Assembly: GCF_963457605.1 (NCBI RefSeq)
Contig: NZ_OY735139.1
Location: 310,001-374,000, forward strand
DNA length: 64,000 bases
Direction: 5' to 3'
Origin: an uncultured Gellertiella sp.
GTDB lineage: Bacteria > Pseudomonadota > Alphaproteobacteria > Rhizobiales > Rhizobiaceae
The translations under genes and the position numbers were made by a program. Below the pieces are notes generated by a model. The model searched no databases. It saw only the letters and a list, made by a program, of their open reading frames with translations, and was not told where the DNA came from. Positions within the stretch are counted from its first letter, which is position 1. Each line of letters opens with the position of its first letter. Below, in pieces: positions 55,381-64,000 of the stretch.

Positions 55381-56570
55381 CACAGTACACGACTCATATT
55401 CGGCTTATTTGTAAGGAAGGTCGTTTTGGGCATTTTTCAGTCCAAGCCTTGATAGCTTTTTGTTGTGCGTTTGCGATCCAGTTTCTGAGAGCGTCGAGGC
55501 CGATGCGGAACCATGATTTCTCGCGACGGCCATGGGTCTTTCGTTTGATGGCTTTCATGCCCATGGTTTTGGTGGCGCAGCGATAGGCCCAGACCATGGC
55601 CAGGGTGACGACGACCAGCAGGCAGGAGAGTTTTTCATAAGAGCGGATGCGTGTGTCTTCGAGATTGAGGCCGCGTGTCTTGGTGTCGCCGAACAGGCAC
55701 TCGATGGCCCACCGTTTACGATAGTCGCTCAGCGCCTGCCTCGCATCGGGCATGTTGGTGACGACGATGAGCCATTCGTCGGTCTTGAGTTGTTTTGCGA
55801 CGAACTTGAGCAAGCTTTGCCCCGTGGCGTGTGTGCCGTTCTGGAACGCCTGCCATATCGGCGTTGCGCGGCGTGCCCGCTTGCGTGTCAACAGTGTCTT
55901 GAGCGAGCAGGTCTGGCCGGTTTGCAGGGTGACGTTCATGTCCGCCTTCACGCGTATGACAAACGGGATATTGTTTTGATTGAGGAAATCCATCCAGCTG
56001 GCACCGATGAACTCGCGATCGGCGAACAGGCACTCGATCGAGGCAACCGGAAACAGAGCCAGATAGCGCCGCATCAGCGCGATGCGGCTTGCGGTGTCGG
56101 AATTGCCCTGATGCGGCAAGAGGGTCCACAATAGCGGCACGCGGAAACGCCGGGTGACGACCGCCAGCATCAGGATGTTGACGTCGGTGGACCCGATCTT
56201 CCAGTTGGTTCGGTCCAGCGCCAGACATTTGGGCCGCGCCAGATTGAGCATATGCACGACCAGAAGCGCCATGCTGTCCATATCCAGACGAACAAACTGG
56301 AAGAAGCGCTGCAGCCGCCGATAATGAGAGGAATGACGAGCATCCCCGGGGCAGTGACTGGCGAGATGCGACAGGTTCACCGTGCGCGATTGGGCAAGGC
56401 CCGTGATCAAGACGGCAAGCGTCAGCAGACGGCTCTTGCTCAATCCAAAATGCGTCGATAGCGTGCCGATGAGAGCGGTGTGAAGTGACAACATGATGAA
56501 GATCCTTTTGGCGAAGAACCTTCATTTACAACACGTCATCCCGTTCTCACCATGACTGTCGTGTACGGTG
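55381..56570 (-). mobile_element. IS4-family insertion sequence (1190 bp)
   Basis: Terminal inverted repeats CAC(A/C)GTACACGAC, 13 bp with one mismatch, lie at 55381-55393 and 56558-56570, flanked by the 9-bp duplication GTTCAATAT. One transposase gene fills the element. The base composition is less GC-rich than its neighbours, in line with a recent arrival. It sits in the loop of the RIME-like element's second palindrome. Confidence 0.92.
55394..56494 (-). CDS. IS4-family transposase
   Basis: 366 residues. The DDE catalytic residues can be seen in LALDRTNWK (first D), LFADREFIG (second D) and the YREK signature YRKRWAIECLFGDTK (E), which defines the IS4 family. Appears intact: no frameshift or internal stop. 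Confidence 0.93.
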   Translation of the reverse strand: MLSLHTALIGTLSTHFGLSKSRLLTLAVLITGLAQSRTVNLSHLASHCPGDARHSSHYRRLQRFFQFVRLDMDSMALLVVHMLNLARPKCLALDRTNWKIGSTDVNILMLAVVTRRFRVPLLWTLLPHQGNSDTASRIALMRRYLALFPVASIECLFADREFIGASWMDFLNQNNIPFVIRVKADMNVTLQTGQTCSLKTLLTRKRARRATPIWQAFQNGTHATGQSLLKFVAKQLKTDEWLIVVTNMPDARQALSDYRKRWAIECLFGDTKTRGLNLEDTRIRSYEKLSCLLVVVTLAMVWAYRCATKTMGMKAIKRKTHGRREKSWFRIGLDALRNWIANAQQKAIKAWTEKCPKRPSLQISRI

Positions 56571-56579
56571 GTTCAATAT
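56571..56579. repeat. Target-site duplication, right
   Basis: GTTCAATAT, identical to 55372-55380. Confidence 0.9.
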
Positions 56580-56609
56580 GAACCTGACAGACTCTAAGGT
56601 GCCGAAAAA

Positions 56610-57419
56610 TCAGGCTGCCGCCAGTGCCAGCAGCGGTTTTGGCGGCTGCTCCGCCTCCGGAGCAAGCTGGCTCCAGGTGATCAGTTCGAAGCGGCCATCG
56701 GCATGTTCGGCAATGGCGGTGCAGCTTTCCACCCAGTCGCCGGTATTGATATAGGTGATGCCCCCGATCTCGGTGATGACCGCATGGTGGATATGGCCGC
56801 AGATCACCCCGTCCGCCCCATTGCGCCGTGCCTCGTCGGCAAGCACGGTCTGGAAGTCGCCGATGAAATTGACCGCACGCTTGACCTGCTGCTTTGCCCA
56901 GGCGGAGAACGACCAGTAGGGAAGCCCGCACAGGCGGCGCAGCGCTGCCAGTCCCTGATTGATGTGCATGGCCATGTCATAGGCCCAGTCGCCGAGATAG
57001 GCGACGATGCGGGCATTGCGCACCACCACGTCGAACTCGTCGCCATGCACCACCAGGAACCGCCGTCCGTCGGCAGCCTCGTGGACGATGCGGTCGGCGA
57101 CCTCGATGCCGCCGAAATGCCTGCCCGGAAACGACCGCAGGAACTCGTCGTGATTGCCGGGGATGTAGATGATGCGGGTGCCCTTGCGCGCCTTGCGCAG
57201 CAGTTTCTGCACCACGTCATTGCAATCCTGCGGCCAGTACCAGCTGCGCTTCAGCCGCCAGCCATCGACGATGTCGCCGACCAGCACGATGGTCTCGGCA
57301 TCGTGATGCTTGAGGAAATCGAGCAGGAAGCTCGTCTTGGCCGCCTTCGAGCCGAGATGGATGTCTGAGAGAAACAGGGTACGGAATGTGCGGGTCTCAT
57401 CGGGTTCATTCACGATCAT
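56610..57419 (-). CDS. LpxH-like UDP-2,3-diacylglucosamine diphosphatase / metallophosphoesterase
   Basis: 269 residues from ATG 57419 (AGGAAGAGG upstream). Calcineurin-like phosphoesterase with FLSDIHLGS, LVGDIVDGW, IPGNHDEFLR, VVHGDEFD and CGHIHHAV motifs binding two metals. LpxH cleaves UDP-2,3-diacylglucosamine in lipid A synthesis. Rhizobia commonly use the unrelated LpxI for this step, so this protein may have another phospholipid or nucleotide substrate. It starts near the divergent maeB and ends 14 bases from the split repeat. Confidence 0.75.
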   Translation of the reverse strand: MIVNEPDETRTFRTLFLSDIHLGSKAAKTSFLLDFLKHHDAETIVLVGDIVDGWRLKRSWYWPQDCNDVVQKLLRKARKGTRIIYIPGNHDEFLRSFPGRHFGGIEVADRIVHEAADGRRFLVVHGDEFDVVVRNARIVAYLGDWAYDMAMHINQGLAALRRLCGLPYWSFSAWAKQQVKRAVNFIGDFQTVLADEARRNGADGVICGHIHHAVITEIGGITYINTGDWVESCTAIAEHADGRFELITWSQLAPEAEQPPKPLLALAAA

Positions 57420-57669
57420 CACCTCTTCCTCGCGTGTCCTTGTCGCTCCCTATGATCAGAGTCCTGTTTCATCCATATGACAGGCAAGCGGCAAAGGCCC
57501 GGCCCTGATATGAGCCGCATGCCGGCCGAAAGTCGAATTGATCGGGAAGCCCGACACGAATATCCGGCACCGGGACCATGCCGGGCAAGATTGTCCCTTG
57601 TTATGGCTCCCGTTCAAAGGTTATCTCGATAGCTCGTTTGCGCCAAGACACCGGGGGGATTCGTCGCAC

Positions 57670-60006
57670 ATGGTTGACAGGGACAAGGACACCAGGGACG
57701 CCTCGGAAGACGGTACAGCGGCAAGCACCGCCGCACGGGCCGATCTCGACCAGCAGGCGCTGTTCTACCATCGCTATCCCGGCCCCGGAAAGCTGGAAAT
57801 CCAGGCGACCAAGCCGCTCGGCAACCAGCGGGATCTGGCGCTGGCCTATTCGCCGGGCGTTGCCGCCCCCTGCCTTGCGATCCGCGACAATCCCGATGCG
57901 GCTGCCGATTACACCGCGCGGGGCAATCTCGTCGCGGTGATTTCGAACGGCACCGCCGTGCTCGGCCTTGGCAATATCGGGCCGCTCGCCTCCAAGCCGG
58001 TGATGGAGGGCAAGGCTGTCCTCTTCAAGAAATTCGCTGGCATCGACGTCTTCGACATCGAGATCGATGCGCCCGAGGTCGAGACCATGGTCAACACCAT
58101 CTCGGCGCTGGAACCGACCTTCGGCGGCATCAACCTCGAGGACATCAAGGCACCGGAATGTTTCGAGGTCGAGCGGCAGCTGCGCGCGAAGATGAACATC
58201 CCGGTCTTTCACGACGACCAGCACGGCACAGCTATCATCGTCGCCGCCGCGGTGCTGAATGCGCTGGAGCTTGCGGGCAAGGCCATCACCGATATCAAGC
58301 TGGTCGCCTCCGGCGCGGGTGCGGCGGCACTGGCCTGCCTCAACCTCTTGACCATGCTCGGCGTCCGGCGCGAAAACATCTGGGTCCATGATATCGAAGG
58401 CCTGGTCTACAAGGGCCGCGCCGAGTTGATGGACGAGTGGAAGTCGGTTTATGCGCAAGGAACCGGCAAGCGGACGCTTGCTGAAACCATCGACGGGGCC
58501 GACGTGTTCCTCGGCCTGTCCGCCGCAGGCGTGCTGAAACCGGAACTGCTGGCGAAGATGGCGGACAAGCCGCTGATCATGGCGCTTGCCAATCCGACGC
58601 CGGAAATCATGCCGGAACAGGCGCGCGCTGCCCGTCCGGATGCGATGATCTGCACCGGGCGCTCGGATTTTCCGAACCAGGTCAACAATGTCCTCTGCTT
58701 CCCCTATATTTTCCGGGGCGCACTGGATTGCGGCGCACGCGAGATCAACGAGGACATGAAGATGGCCGCCGTGCGCGCCATTGCCGCCCTTGCCCGCGAA
58801 GAAGTCTCGGAAGTCGCGGCCAGGGCCTATTCCGGTGAAACGCCGCTGTTCGGACCGGACTACCTGATCCCCTCGCCTTTCGATCCCCGCCTGATCCTGC
58901 GCATTGCCCCTGCCGTGGCAAGGGCTGCGGCGCAAAGCGGCGTGGCGGCGCGGCCGATCACCGATTTCGACACCTACATGGACACGCTCAACCGCTTCGT
59001 CTTCCGCTCCGGCTTCGTGATGAAGCCGATCTTCGCGGCGGCAAAGCAGGCCGAGCGGAAGCGGGTGATCTTTGCCGAAGGCGAAGACGAGCGCGTGCTG
59101 CGGGCCGCCCAGGTGCTGATCGAGGAAAAGATTGCCGTGCCGATCCTGATCGGCCGCCCGCAGATCCTCGAAAGCCGCCTCAAGCGCTTCGGGCTGCGCA
59201 TCCGCCCGAACCAGGATTTCGACGTGGTCAATCCGGAAGGCGATCCGCGCTTTCGCGACTATGTCGATGATTATTTCGCCCTTGTCGGCCGTCGCGGCGT
59301 CATCCCGGATGCCGCCCGCACCATCGTGCGTACCAATTCGACCGTGATCGGCGCACTCGCCGTCAAGCGTGGCGAGGCGGATGCGCTGATCTGCGGTCTG
59401 GAAGGCCGCTATGAAAAGCACCTGCGCGACGTCCGCCAGATCATCGGCAAGCGCGAGGGCGTGCTGGATTTTTCGGCGCTGAGCCTGCTGGTCTCGCAGC
59501 GCGGCGCGACCTTCATGACCGACACCTATGTGACCGTGCATCCCGGTGCCGAGGAAATCGCCTCGATGGCGATCATGGCTGCCGCCGAAATCCGCCGCTT
59601 CGGCATCACGCCGAAGGCAGCGCTGGTCTCCCATTCGAATTTCGGCTCGCGCGACAGCGACAGCGCCCGCAAGATGCGGGACGCCCTGCAACTGATCCGC
59701 GACCGCGCGCCGGATCTCGAGGTCGATGGCGAGATGCACGGGGAATCGGCGATTTCCGAGCTTCTCCGGCAGAAGGCCATGCCGAGCACCACGCTGTCAG
59801 GCGAAGCCAATCTGCTGGTCTTCCCCAATCTCGACGCCGCCAACATCACCATGGGGGTGGTGCGCGCCATGACCGATGGCCTGCATGTCGGACCGATCCT
59901 GCTCGGGACCGCCTTGCCCGCCCATATTCTCGCCCCCTCCGCCACCTCGCGCGGCGTCGTCAACATGGCGGCTCTCGCCGTCGTCGAGGCTTCTCACCCG
60001 GCGTGA
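57670..60006 (+). CDS. maeB: Malic enzyme with phosphotransacetylase-like domain
   Basis: 778 residues from ATG 57670. The malic enzyme domain (about 10-420) includes [49 protein letters not shown] and an NAD(P)-binding region [18 protein letters not shown]; the PTA/PTB-like domain (about 430-770) is not known to be active. It decarboxylates malate to pyruvate. Rhizobia have NAD (dme) and NADP (tme) forms of this length; which one this is cannot be decided here. Confidence 0.93.
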   Translation: MVDRDKDTRDASEDGTAASTAARADLDQQALFYHRYPGPGKLEIQATKPLGNQRDLALAYSPGVAAPCLAIRDNPDAAADYTARGNLVAVISNGTAVLGLGNIGPLASKPVMEGKAVLFKKFAGIDVFDIEIDAPEVETMVNTISALEPTFGGINLEDIKAPECFEVERQLRAKMNIPVFHDDQHGTAIIVAAAVLNALELAGKAITDIKLVASGAGAAALACLNLLTMLGVRRENIWVHDIEGLVYKGRAELMDEWKSVYAQGTGKRTLAETIDGADVFLGLSAAGVLKPELLAKMADKPLIMALANPTPEIMPEQARAARPDAMICTGRSDFPNQVNNVLCFPYIFRGALDCGAREINEDMKMAAVRAIAALAREEVSEVAARAYSGETPLFGPDYLIPSPFDPRLILRIAPAVARAAAQSGVAARPITDFDTYMDTLNRFVFRSGFVMKPIFAAAKQAERKRVIFAEGEDERVLRAAQVLIEEKIAVPILIGRPQILESRLKRFGLRIRPNQDFDVVNPEGDPRFRDYVDDYFALVGRRGVIPDAARTIVRTNSTVIGALAVKRGEADALICGLEGRYEKHLRDVRQIIGKREGVLDFSALSLLVSQRGATFMTDTYVTVHPGAEEIASMAIMAAAEIRRFGITPKAALVSHSNFGSRDSDSARKMRDALQLIRDRAPDLEVDGEMHGESAISELLRQKAMPSTTLSGEANLLVFPNLDAANITMGVVRAMTDGLHVGPILLGTALPAHILAPSATSRGVVNMAALAVVEASHPA

Positions 60007-60027
60007 GGTACTGACCGGATCACGTCA

Positions 60028-60051
60028 CCACAGGCATTAACCCGCCTGTGG
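60028..60051 (+). terminator. Stem-loop after maeB
   Basis: CCACAGGC (60028-60035) pairs with GCCTGTGG (60044-60051), loop of 8. No T run, so a weak terminator or a 3'-end hairpin. Confidence 0.45.
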
Positions 60052-60237
60052 ATGACATTGATCCCGTTAAGGTAAATATCAGCGAGCATTTGCCAGCGCC
60101 CGCCTGAAGCGGCACAGTTGCGCCAGTCATTCCCGTCGGAACCTTTTGCCACTTTTCAGCCTTGATGCAGGGCCGGGAAGTTTTTCGACATGGAAGACGT
60201 TCCGCAGCCCGCTCCCTGCCCAGGAGGTCATGTCGCC

Positions 60238-61146
60238 ATGTCCAGACGCTCAATTCTTGCTCTCCTGATGGTCCCCGCCCTGCTCATCGGTTCGCCCGGT
60301 GCCCGGGCATCGGATGTATGCGCGGCGCTGAAGGAAAGGTTCAACCAGATGCCGGAGATCATCGGGTCGGGAGGCGGTGCCCGCTACAAGGCGGAATCGG
60401 TTTTCCGCCTCAACCGGATTGAAATTGCCCTGCGCGGGGAGTTGCGCAAACTCGATTGTCCGACCGCAAGTGTCGTGGAATGGAGTGCCGGGGATGCGGC
60501 GGCCTGTTCTGACCTCGGACAGAATCTTGCCGACGTCCTTGCGGCAAAACAGAGATACACGGCCTTCCAGCCGGTGATGAGCCAGACCGTCGATGACGGC
60601 ACCGGCATTCTTCCAGCCCTTCGCCGCCAGCTGCACGCGGCCCATTGCGATGTCAGGGGCACGCAGGAGGATGTCGAGATCATCGGCAGCACTACGGCGG
60701 CGGAAAACCCGCGCCAGGTTGCCGTGGTCACCACCTATGGCGAGGGCGACCAGCCCGTCGTGCTCAGTGATGGCGAGACCCGGCAGGACCTCTCCGCCAT
60801 TCTCGGCGATAGCGAGGCGAACGCAACGCCGGAAGCCTATGGCATGATCCAGCTGTCGCCACGGGATGCGGAAAATGCGCAGAAGCTGGCCAGGGTCGAA
60901 CTGCCGAAACTGGAAGGCCAGGAACTGGAGACGGGCGCGGGCTCGATAGACCGGCTGCATTCAGCACCTGCACCCGGCCAGGGGTCGCCCGATGCGGCGC
61001 AGGCGGCGCAACCACCGATGCCGCTGCGCGATTATGATCCCACGGACCGGAAGGTGCGGCGCGTCGGCCCGGCGTTTCTGGCCGAGAAGGAAGACGGCAT
61101 AGACCTGCGCAATCCCGCCCCCTCCGTGACCTCCGATCTCAACTGA
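60238..61146 (+). CDS. Exported protein of unknown function
   Basis: 302 residues from ATG 60238 with a signal peptide (ILALLMVPALLIGSPGARASD). The mature protein carries several cysteines (VCAALK, KLDCPTA, AACSDLG, AHCDVRG) and ends in an unstructured acidic/proline-rich tail. No recognised domain. AGGAGG at 60222-60227 is the nearest ribosome binding site. It lies between maeB and the chemoreceptor. Confidence 0.65.
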   Translation: MSRRSILALLMVPALLIGSPGARASDVCAALKERFNQMPEIIGSGGGARYKAESVFRLNRIEIALRGELRKLDCPTASVVEWSAGDAAACSDLGQNLADVLAAKQRYTAFQPVMSQTVDDGTGILPALRRQLHAAHCDVRGTQEDVEIIGSTTAAENPRQVAVVTTYGEGDQPVVLSDGETRQDLSAILGDSEANATPEAYGMIQLSPRDAENAQKLARVELPKLEGQELETGAGSIDRLHSAPAPGQGSPDAAQAAQPPMPLRDYDPTDRKVRRVGPAFLAEKEDGIDLRNPAPSVTSDLN

Positions 61147-61163
61147 AACTCCTGAAACGGCAA

Positions 61164-61189
61164 GGGCTGCCCGGTTGCCCGGACAGCCC
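61164..61189 (+). terminator. Hairpin between convergent genes
   Basis: GGGCTG-C-CCGG / CCGG-A-CAGCCC, stem with one mismatch, no T run. Probably marks the end of one or both transcripts. Confidence 0.4.
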
Positions 61190-61212
61190 GAAGCATGCGC
61201 TGGTCTGATGCC

Positions 61213-63081
61213 TCAGGCGGCGCGGTTGTAGCTGCCTTGCGGAGCGCCTTCTACCTTGAACTGGTTGACCTGCATGTAGAGGCTGGCGGCGCCGGAAGCG
61301 AGACGCTGGACTGTCTGGTTGGAATCCACCACCATCGCCGCATTGTGCTGGGTCACCTCGTCCATCTGGCTCATCGCGCTGTTGATTTCCTGCAAGCCGG
61401 TCGCCTGTTCGCGGGCCGAGACGATGATCGCGGAAATGTCCTCGTTGATCTCGCTCACCTGCTGCTGGATCATGGTCAGGATCTGCCCGGTCTGGTTGAC
61501 GAGGTCGACACCGGAGCCGACCGCATCGCCGGAACGCGAGATCAGCGCCTTGATTTCCTTGGCCGCATTGGCAGAACGCTGGGCAAGCTCGCGCACTTCC
61601 TGCGCCACCACCGCAAAGCCCTTGCCCGCCTCGCCTGCCCGCGCCGCCTCGACGCCGGCATTCAGCGCCAGAAGATTGGTCTGAAATGCGATTTCGTCGA
61701 TGACGCCGATGATCTGGCTGATCTGGCGCGAGCTTTCCTCGATATTGCCCATGGCAAGGATCGCCTTCTGCACGACGGCATCGGATTCATGCGCCTGCCG
61801 CTTGGCGACCGTGACGCGTCCGCCTGCCCCTTCGGCGCGGCTTGCCGTATTGCGCACCGTCACGGTGATTTCGGTCAGTGCCGAGGCGGTCTGTTCCAGC
61901 GCTGCGGCCTGATGGCCGGTGCGCGACGACAACTGGTCGGAGGACTGGCGGATGTGGTCCGTATCGGTCTGGAGATGGTTGGTGATGTCGATGATCCCGG
62001 TCAGCGCCAGTTGCAACCGTTCGGCGGACTGGTTGAAGTTCAGCCGCAGCCGGTCGTAATCCCCCTTGAAGGAGCGGGTGATGCGGGTGGCGAGATTGCC
62101 CGAGGCCAGAAGGTCAAGCGCATTGCCAAGCTCGTCGACCACACCCCGGGTTTCGTCATATTCCGCGTTGCGCTGCGCTTCCGCCTCCATCCGCTGGGCG
62201 CGGGCGGCATCGCGCAGTTCCGCTTCCTGCCGTTCGGCGGCGCGCTTGGCGAGCAGGTTTTCGCGGAAATTGAGGTAGGCACGGGCGAGATCACCGATCT
62301 CGTCGCCACGTTCGTGCCCGGGAAGCTGGATCGAGGTATCGCCTTCCGCCAGCCTGTTCATCGCCGTGGTGGCCTCATCCAGCGGCCGCATCAGGCGGCG
62401 GATGATGAAGAAGGCAAGGCCGATACCCGCCGCGATCAGTCCGGCACCCAGCGCAATCATCAGGGTAATGGTCTGTCCAACTTCCTGCTTCAGATCGTCA
62501 ACCCTTTGCTGGCCCGCAGTTTGCTGGTCATCGACATATTTCGAGATGATGGCGCTGAAGGCCAATGCCCGCTTTTCCATATTGGAGGCAATTTCGTCAA
62601 ACGGGCTCATCAGCTTGTTGCCCGCTTCCGGACCGCCGGAGATATAGGCATTGGCAAGATCGATGCCGAGCTTGTGGAATTCGTCGAACTGGGTTTCGAG
62701 ATCCTCGATCACCGGCGGCAATGCGGCAAGGCCGACCTTGCCAGCAAGCTCCTTCAGCGCTGCGGCCTGCACATGCAGATCGTCTGCGGCCTTGGCAGCC
62801 AGCCCGACACCGTCATTCAGCCCGTCGAGACCGCGCGTCGCGGCATTGTCCTCCAGCAGTTCCTGCGTGTTGAGGATGTCGTATTCGATCTTCTTCTGCA
62901 GGACCGTGATCTGCAGGGCATCCCGGGCCGCGACCTGCGAGGCGGTGTAAACGCCGATGCTTTCCCGCAGCCGGTCATAGGAGACGTAATCGGTGACGGC
63001 GAGAATTGCGCCGCTCAGCGTGACCAGCCCGACAATAGCAAGGGGAACTGCCTTCCCCAAACGCACACGATCAAATGACAT
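61213..63081 (-). CDS. Methyl-accepting chemotaxis protein
   Basis: 622 residues from ATG 63081 (AGGAG 9 bases upstream; the upstream ATG at 63117 has none). N-terminal membrane helix ([19 protein letters not shown]), a periplasmic sensing part (about 40-195), a second helix ([20 protein letters not shown]), HAMP (about 225-280) and a signalling domain with [17 protein letters not shown]. The C-terminus lacks the CheR-binding NWETF motif. It reports an unknown ligand to CheA/CheW. A CtrA-type box lies upstream. Confidence 0.93.
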   Translation of the reverse strand: MSFDRVRLGKAVPLAIVGLVTLSGAILAVTDYVSYDRLRESIGVYTASQVAARDALQITVLQKKIEYDILNTQELLEDNAATRGLDGLNDGVGLAAKAADDLHVQAAALKELAGKVGLAALPPVIEDLETQFDEFHKLGIDLANAYISGGPEAGNKLMSPFDEIASNMEKRALAFSAIISKYVDDQQTAGQQRVDDLKQEVGQTITLMIALGAGLIAAGIGLAFFIIRRLMRPLDEATTAMNRLAEGDTSIQLPGHERGDEIGDLARAYLNFRENLLAKRAAERQEAELRDAARAQRMEAEAQRNAEYDETRGVVDELGNALDLLASGNLATRITRSFKGDYDRLRLNFNQSAERLQLALTGIIDITNHLQTDTDHIRQSSDQLSSRTGHQAAALEQTASALTEITVTVRNTASRAEGAGGRVTVAKRQAHESDAVVQKAILAMGNIEESSRQISQIIGVIDEIAFQTNLLALNAGVEAARAGEAGKGFAVVAQEVRELAQRSANAAKEIKALISRSGDAVGSGVDLVNQTGQILTMIQQQVSEINEDISAIIVSAREQATGLQEINSAMSQMDEVTQHNAAMVVDSNQTVQRLASGAASLYMQVNQFKVEGAPQGSYNRAA

Positions 63082-63190
63082 GAAGCCGAACTCCTGGAAT
63101 GATGGGGCGATTGACATGCCGGGAAAGGCTCTGAATCCGCATCATGCGCCGGGAAATCCCGTTCAGTATGGTAAAACTATAGTGCCAGAT

Positions 63191-63205
63191 TTAACGCCCG
63201 ATTAA
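63191..63205 (-). promoter_or_regulatory. Putative CtrA-binding site upstream of the chemoreceptor gene
   Basis: TTAA-N7-TTAA (63191-63205) fully matches the core CtrA consensus, about 110 bases before the MCP start. CtrA controls motility and cell-cycle genes in alphaproteobacteria, and CckA, which phosphorylates it through ChpT, is encoded at 29201-31810. Confidence 0.5.
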
Positions 63206-63361
63206 TTATCAACAGGCGCAGCCCAAAACCTTGAATTTTTGTTAAAATTGCACGCTAAGATTTGAGACACATCAACTCGCTCGCCAAATTGGGTGCAACG
63301 CAGGTTGTGCAGCCGATGGATTTGACGGATGTCAATTGGCGAATCGGCGTGGGCGGGTGGC

Positions 63362-64000
<639 letters not shown>

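Larger units (their letters stand above)
55295..56596. repeat. RIME-like 103-bp element, second copy, split by an IS
   Basis: Left part 55295-55380 and right part 56580-56596 join to exactly 103 bp after removing one copy of the target duplication. Both ends (TAGAGTTTGTC, GACAGACTCTA) and both palindromes match the intact copy at 49646-49748 with few differences. Confidence 0.85.

Noticed and set aside
57601-59739. Minus-strand open frame of 712 codons under maeB
   Set aside because: Antisense shadow of the malic enzyme.

Overview
This window reads as chromosomal DNA of an alphaproteobacterium of the Rhizobiaceae (Rhizobium/Agrobacterium/Sinorhizobium group). The evidence is high G+C, a CckA-type cell-cycle kinase, an eukaryote-like homodimeric isocitrate dehydrogenase, a 139-residue cysteine-poor DksA, a malic enzyme fused to a phosphotransacetylase-like domain, BluB, and a giant coiled-coil protein that matches the Growth Pole Ring protein (GPR/RgsE) of polar-growing rhizobia. 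This rests on recognised protein families and gene architecture; no database search was run. No tRNA, rRNA or CRISPR array was seen.

Layout. 0-8.4 kb: an aldehyde dehydrogenase fragment at the edge, a DUF1127 protein, a MocR-type regulator, a PagL-like lipid A deacylase, purL-bolA, a membrane hydrolase, grxD and a Bcr/CflA-type transporter. 8.4-12.6 kb: a minus-strand cluster with overlapping genes (GT2 glycosyltransferase, YdjC/NaxD-like deacetylase, ttcA) preceded by an ArnT/GT39-like membrane transferase. Its make-up suggests an aminosugar modification of lipid A or another surface glycolipid. 12.7-31.8 kb: mostly housekeeping genes (rpsD, a HerA-like ATPase with a small nucleotidyltransferase, murI, a TrmJ-like methylase, icd, a GST, an AraC/GyrI regulator, a SulP transporter, alaS, recA with a LexA-box promoter, psuK/psuG, cckA). 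32-42 kb: a FliO-like protein, dksA, sixA, a VOC protein, the ycjX-ycjF pair, a folP-folB-folK operon, a DUF922 secreted protein, a candidate small RNA, a [2Fe-2S] ferredoxin and an Hpt protein.

42.4-57.4 kb is dominated by the cell envelope: the 7-kb gpr/rgsE gene, then a minus-strand Mla-type lipid transport operon (mlaE-mlaF-mlaD-lipoprotein), an MFS transporter and an LpxH-like phosphatase. Two copies of a 103-bp double-palindrome element, similar in architecture to rhizobial RIME repeats, flank this stretch. One copy is split in the loop of its second palindrome by a 1190-bp IS4-family insertion sequence with a 9-bp target duplication. 57.6-64 kb: malic enzyme, a secreted protein of unknown function, a chemoreceptor with a CtrA-like box upstream, and bluB running off the right edge.

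The strongest less-expected signals are (1) the intergenic candidate small RNA at about 40930-41073, which shows the anti-Shine-Dalgarno motif GCGTTCTCCT in two consecutive hairpin loops and ends in a strong terminator, (2) the IS4 insertion inside the palindromic repeat, and (3) the GT2/deacetylase/GT39 set.
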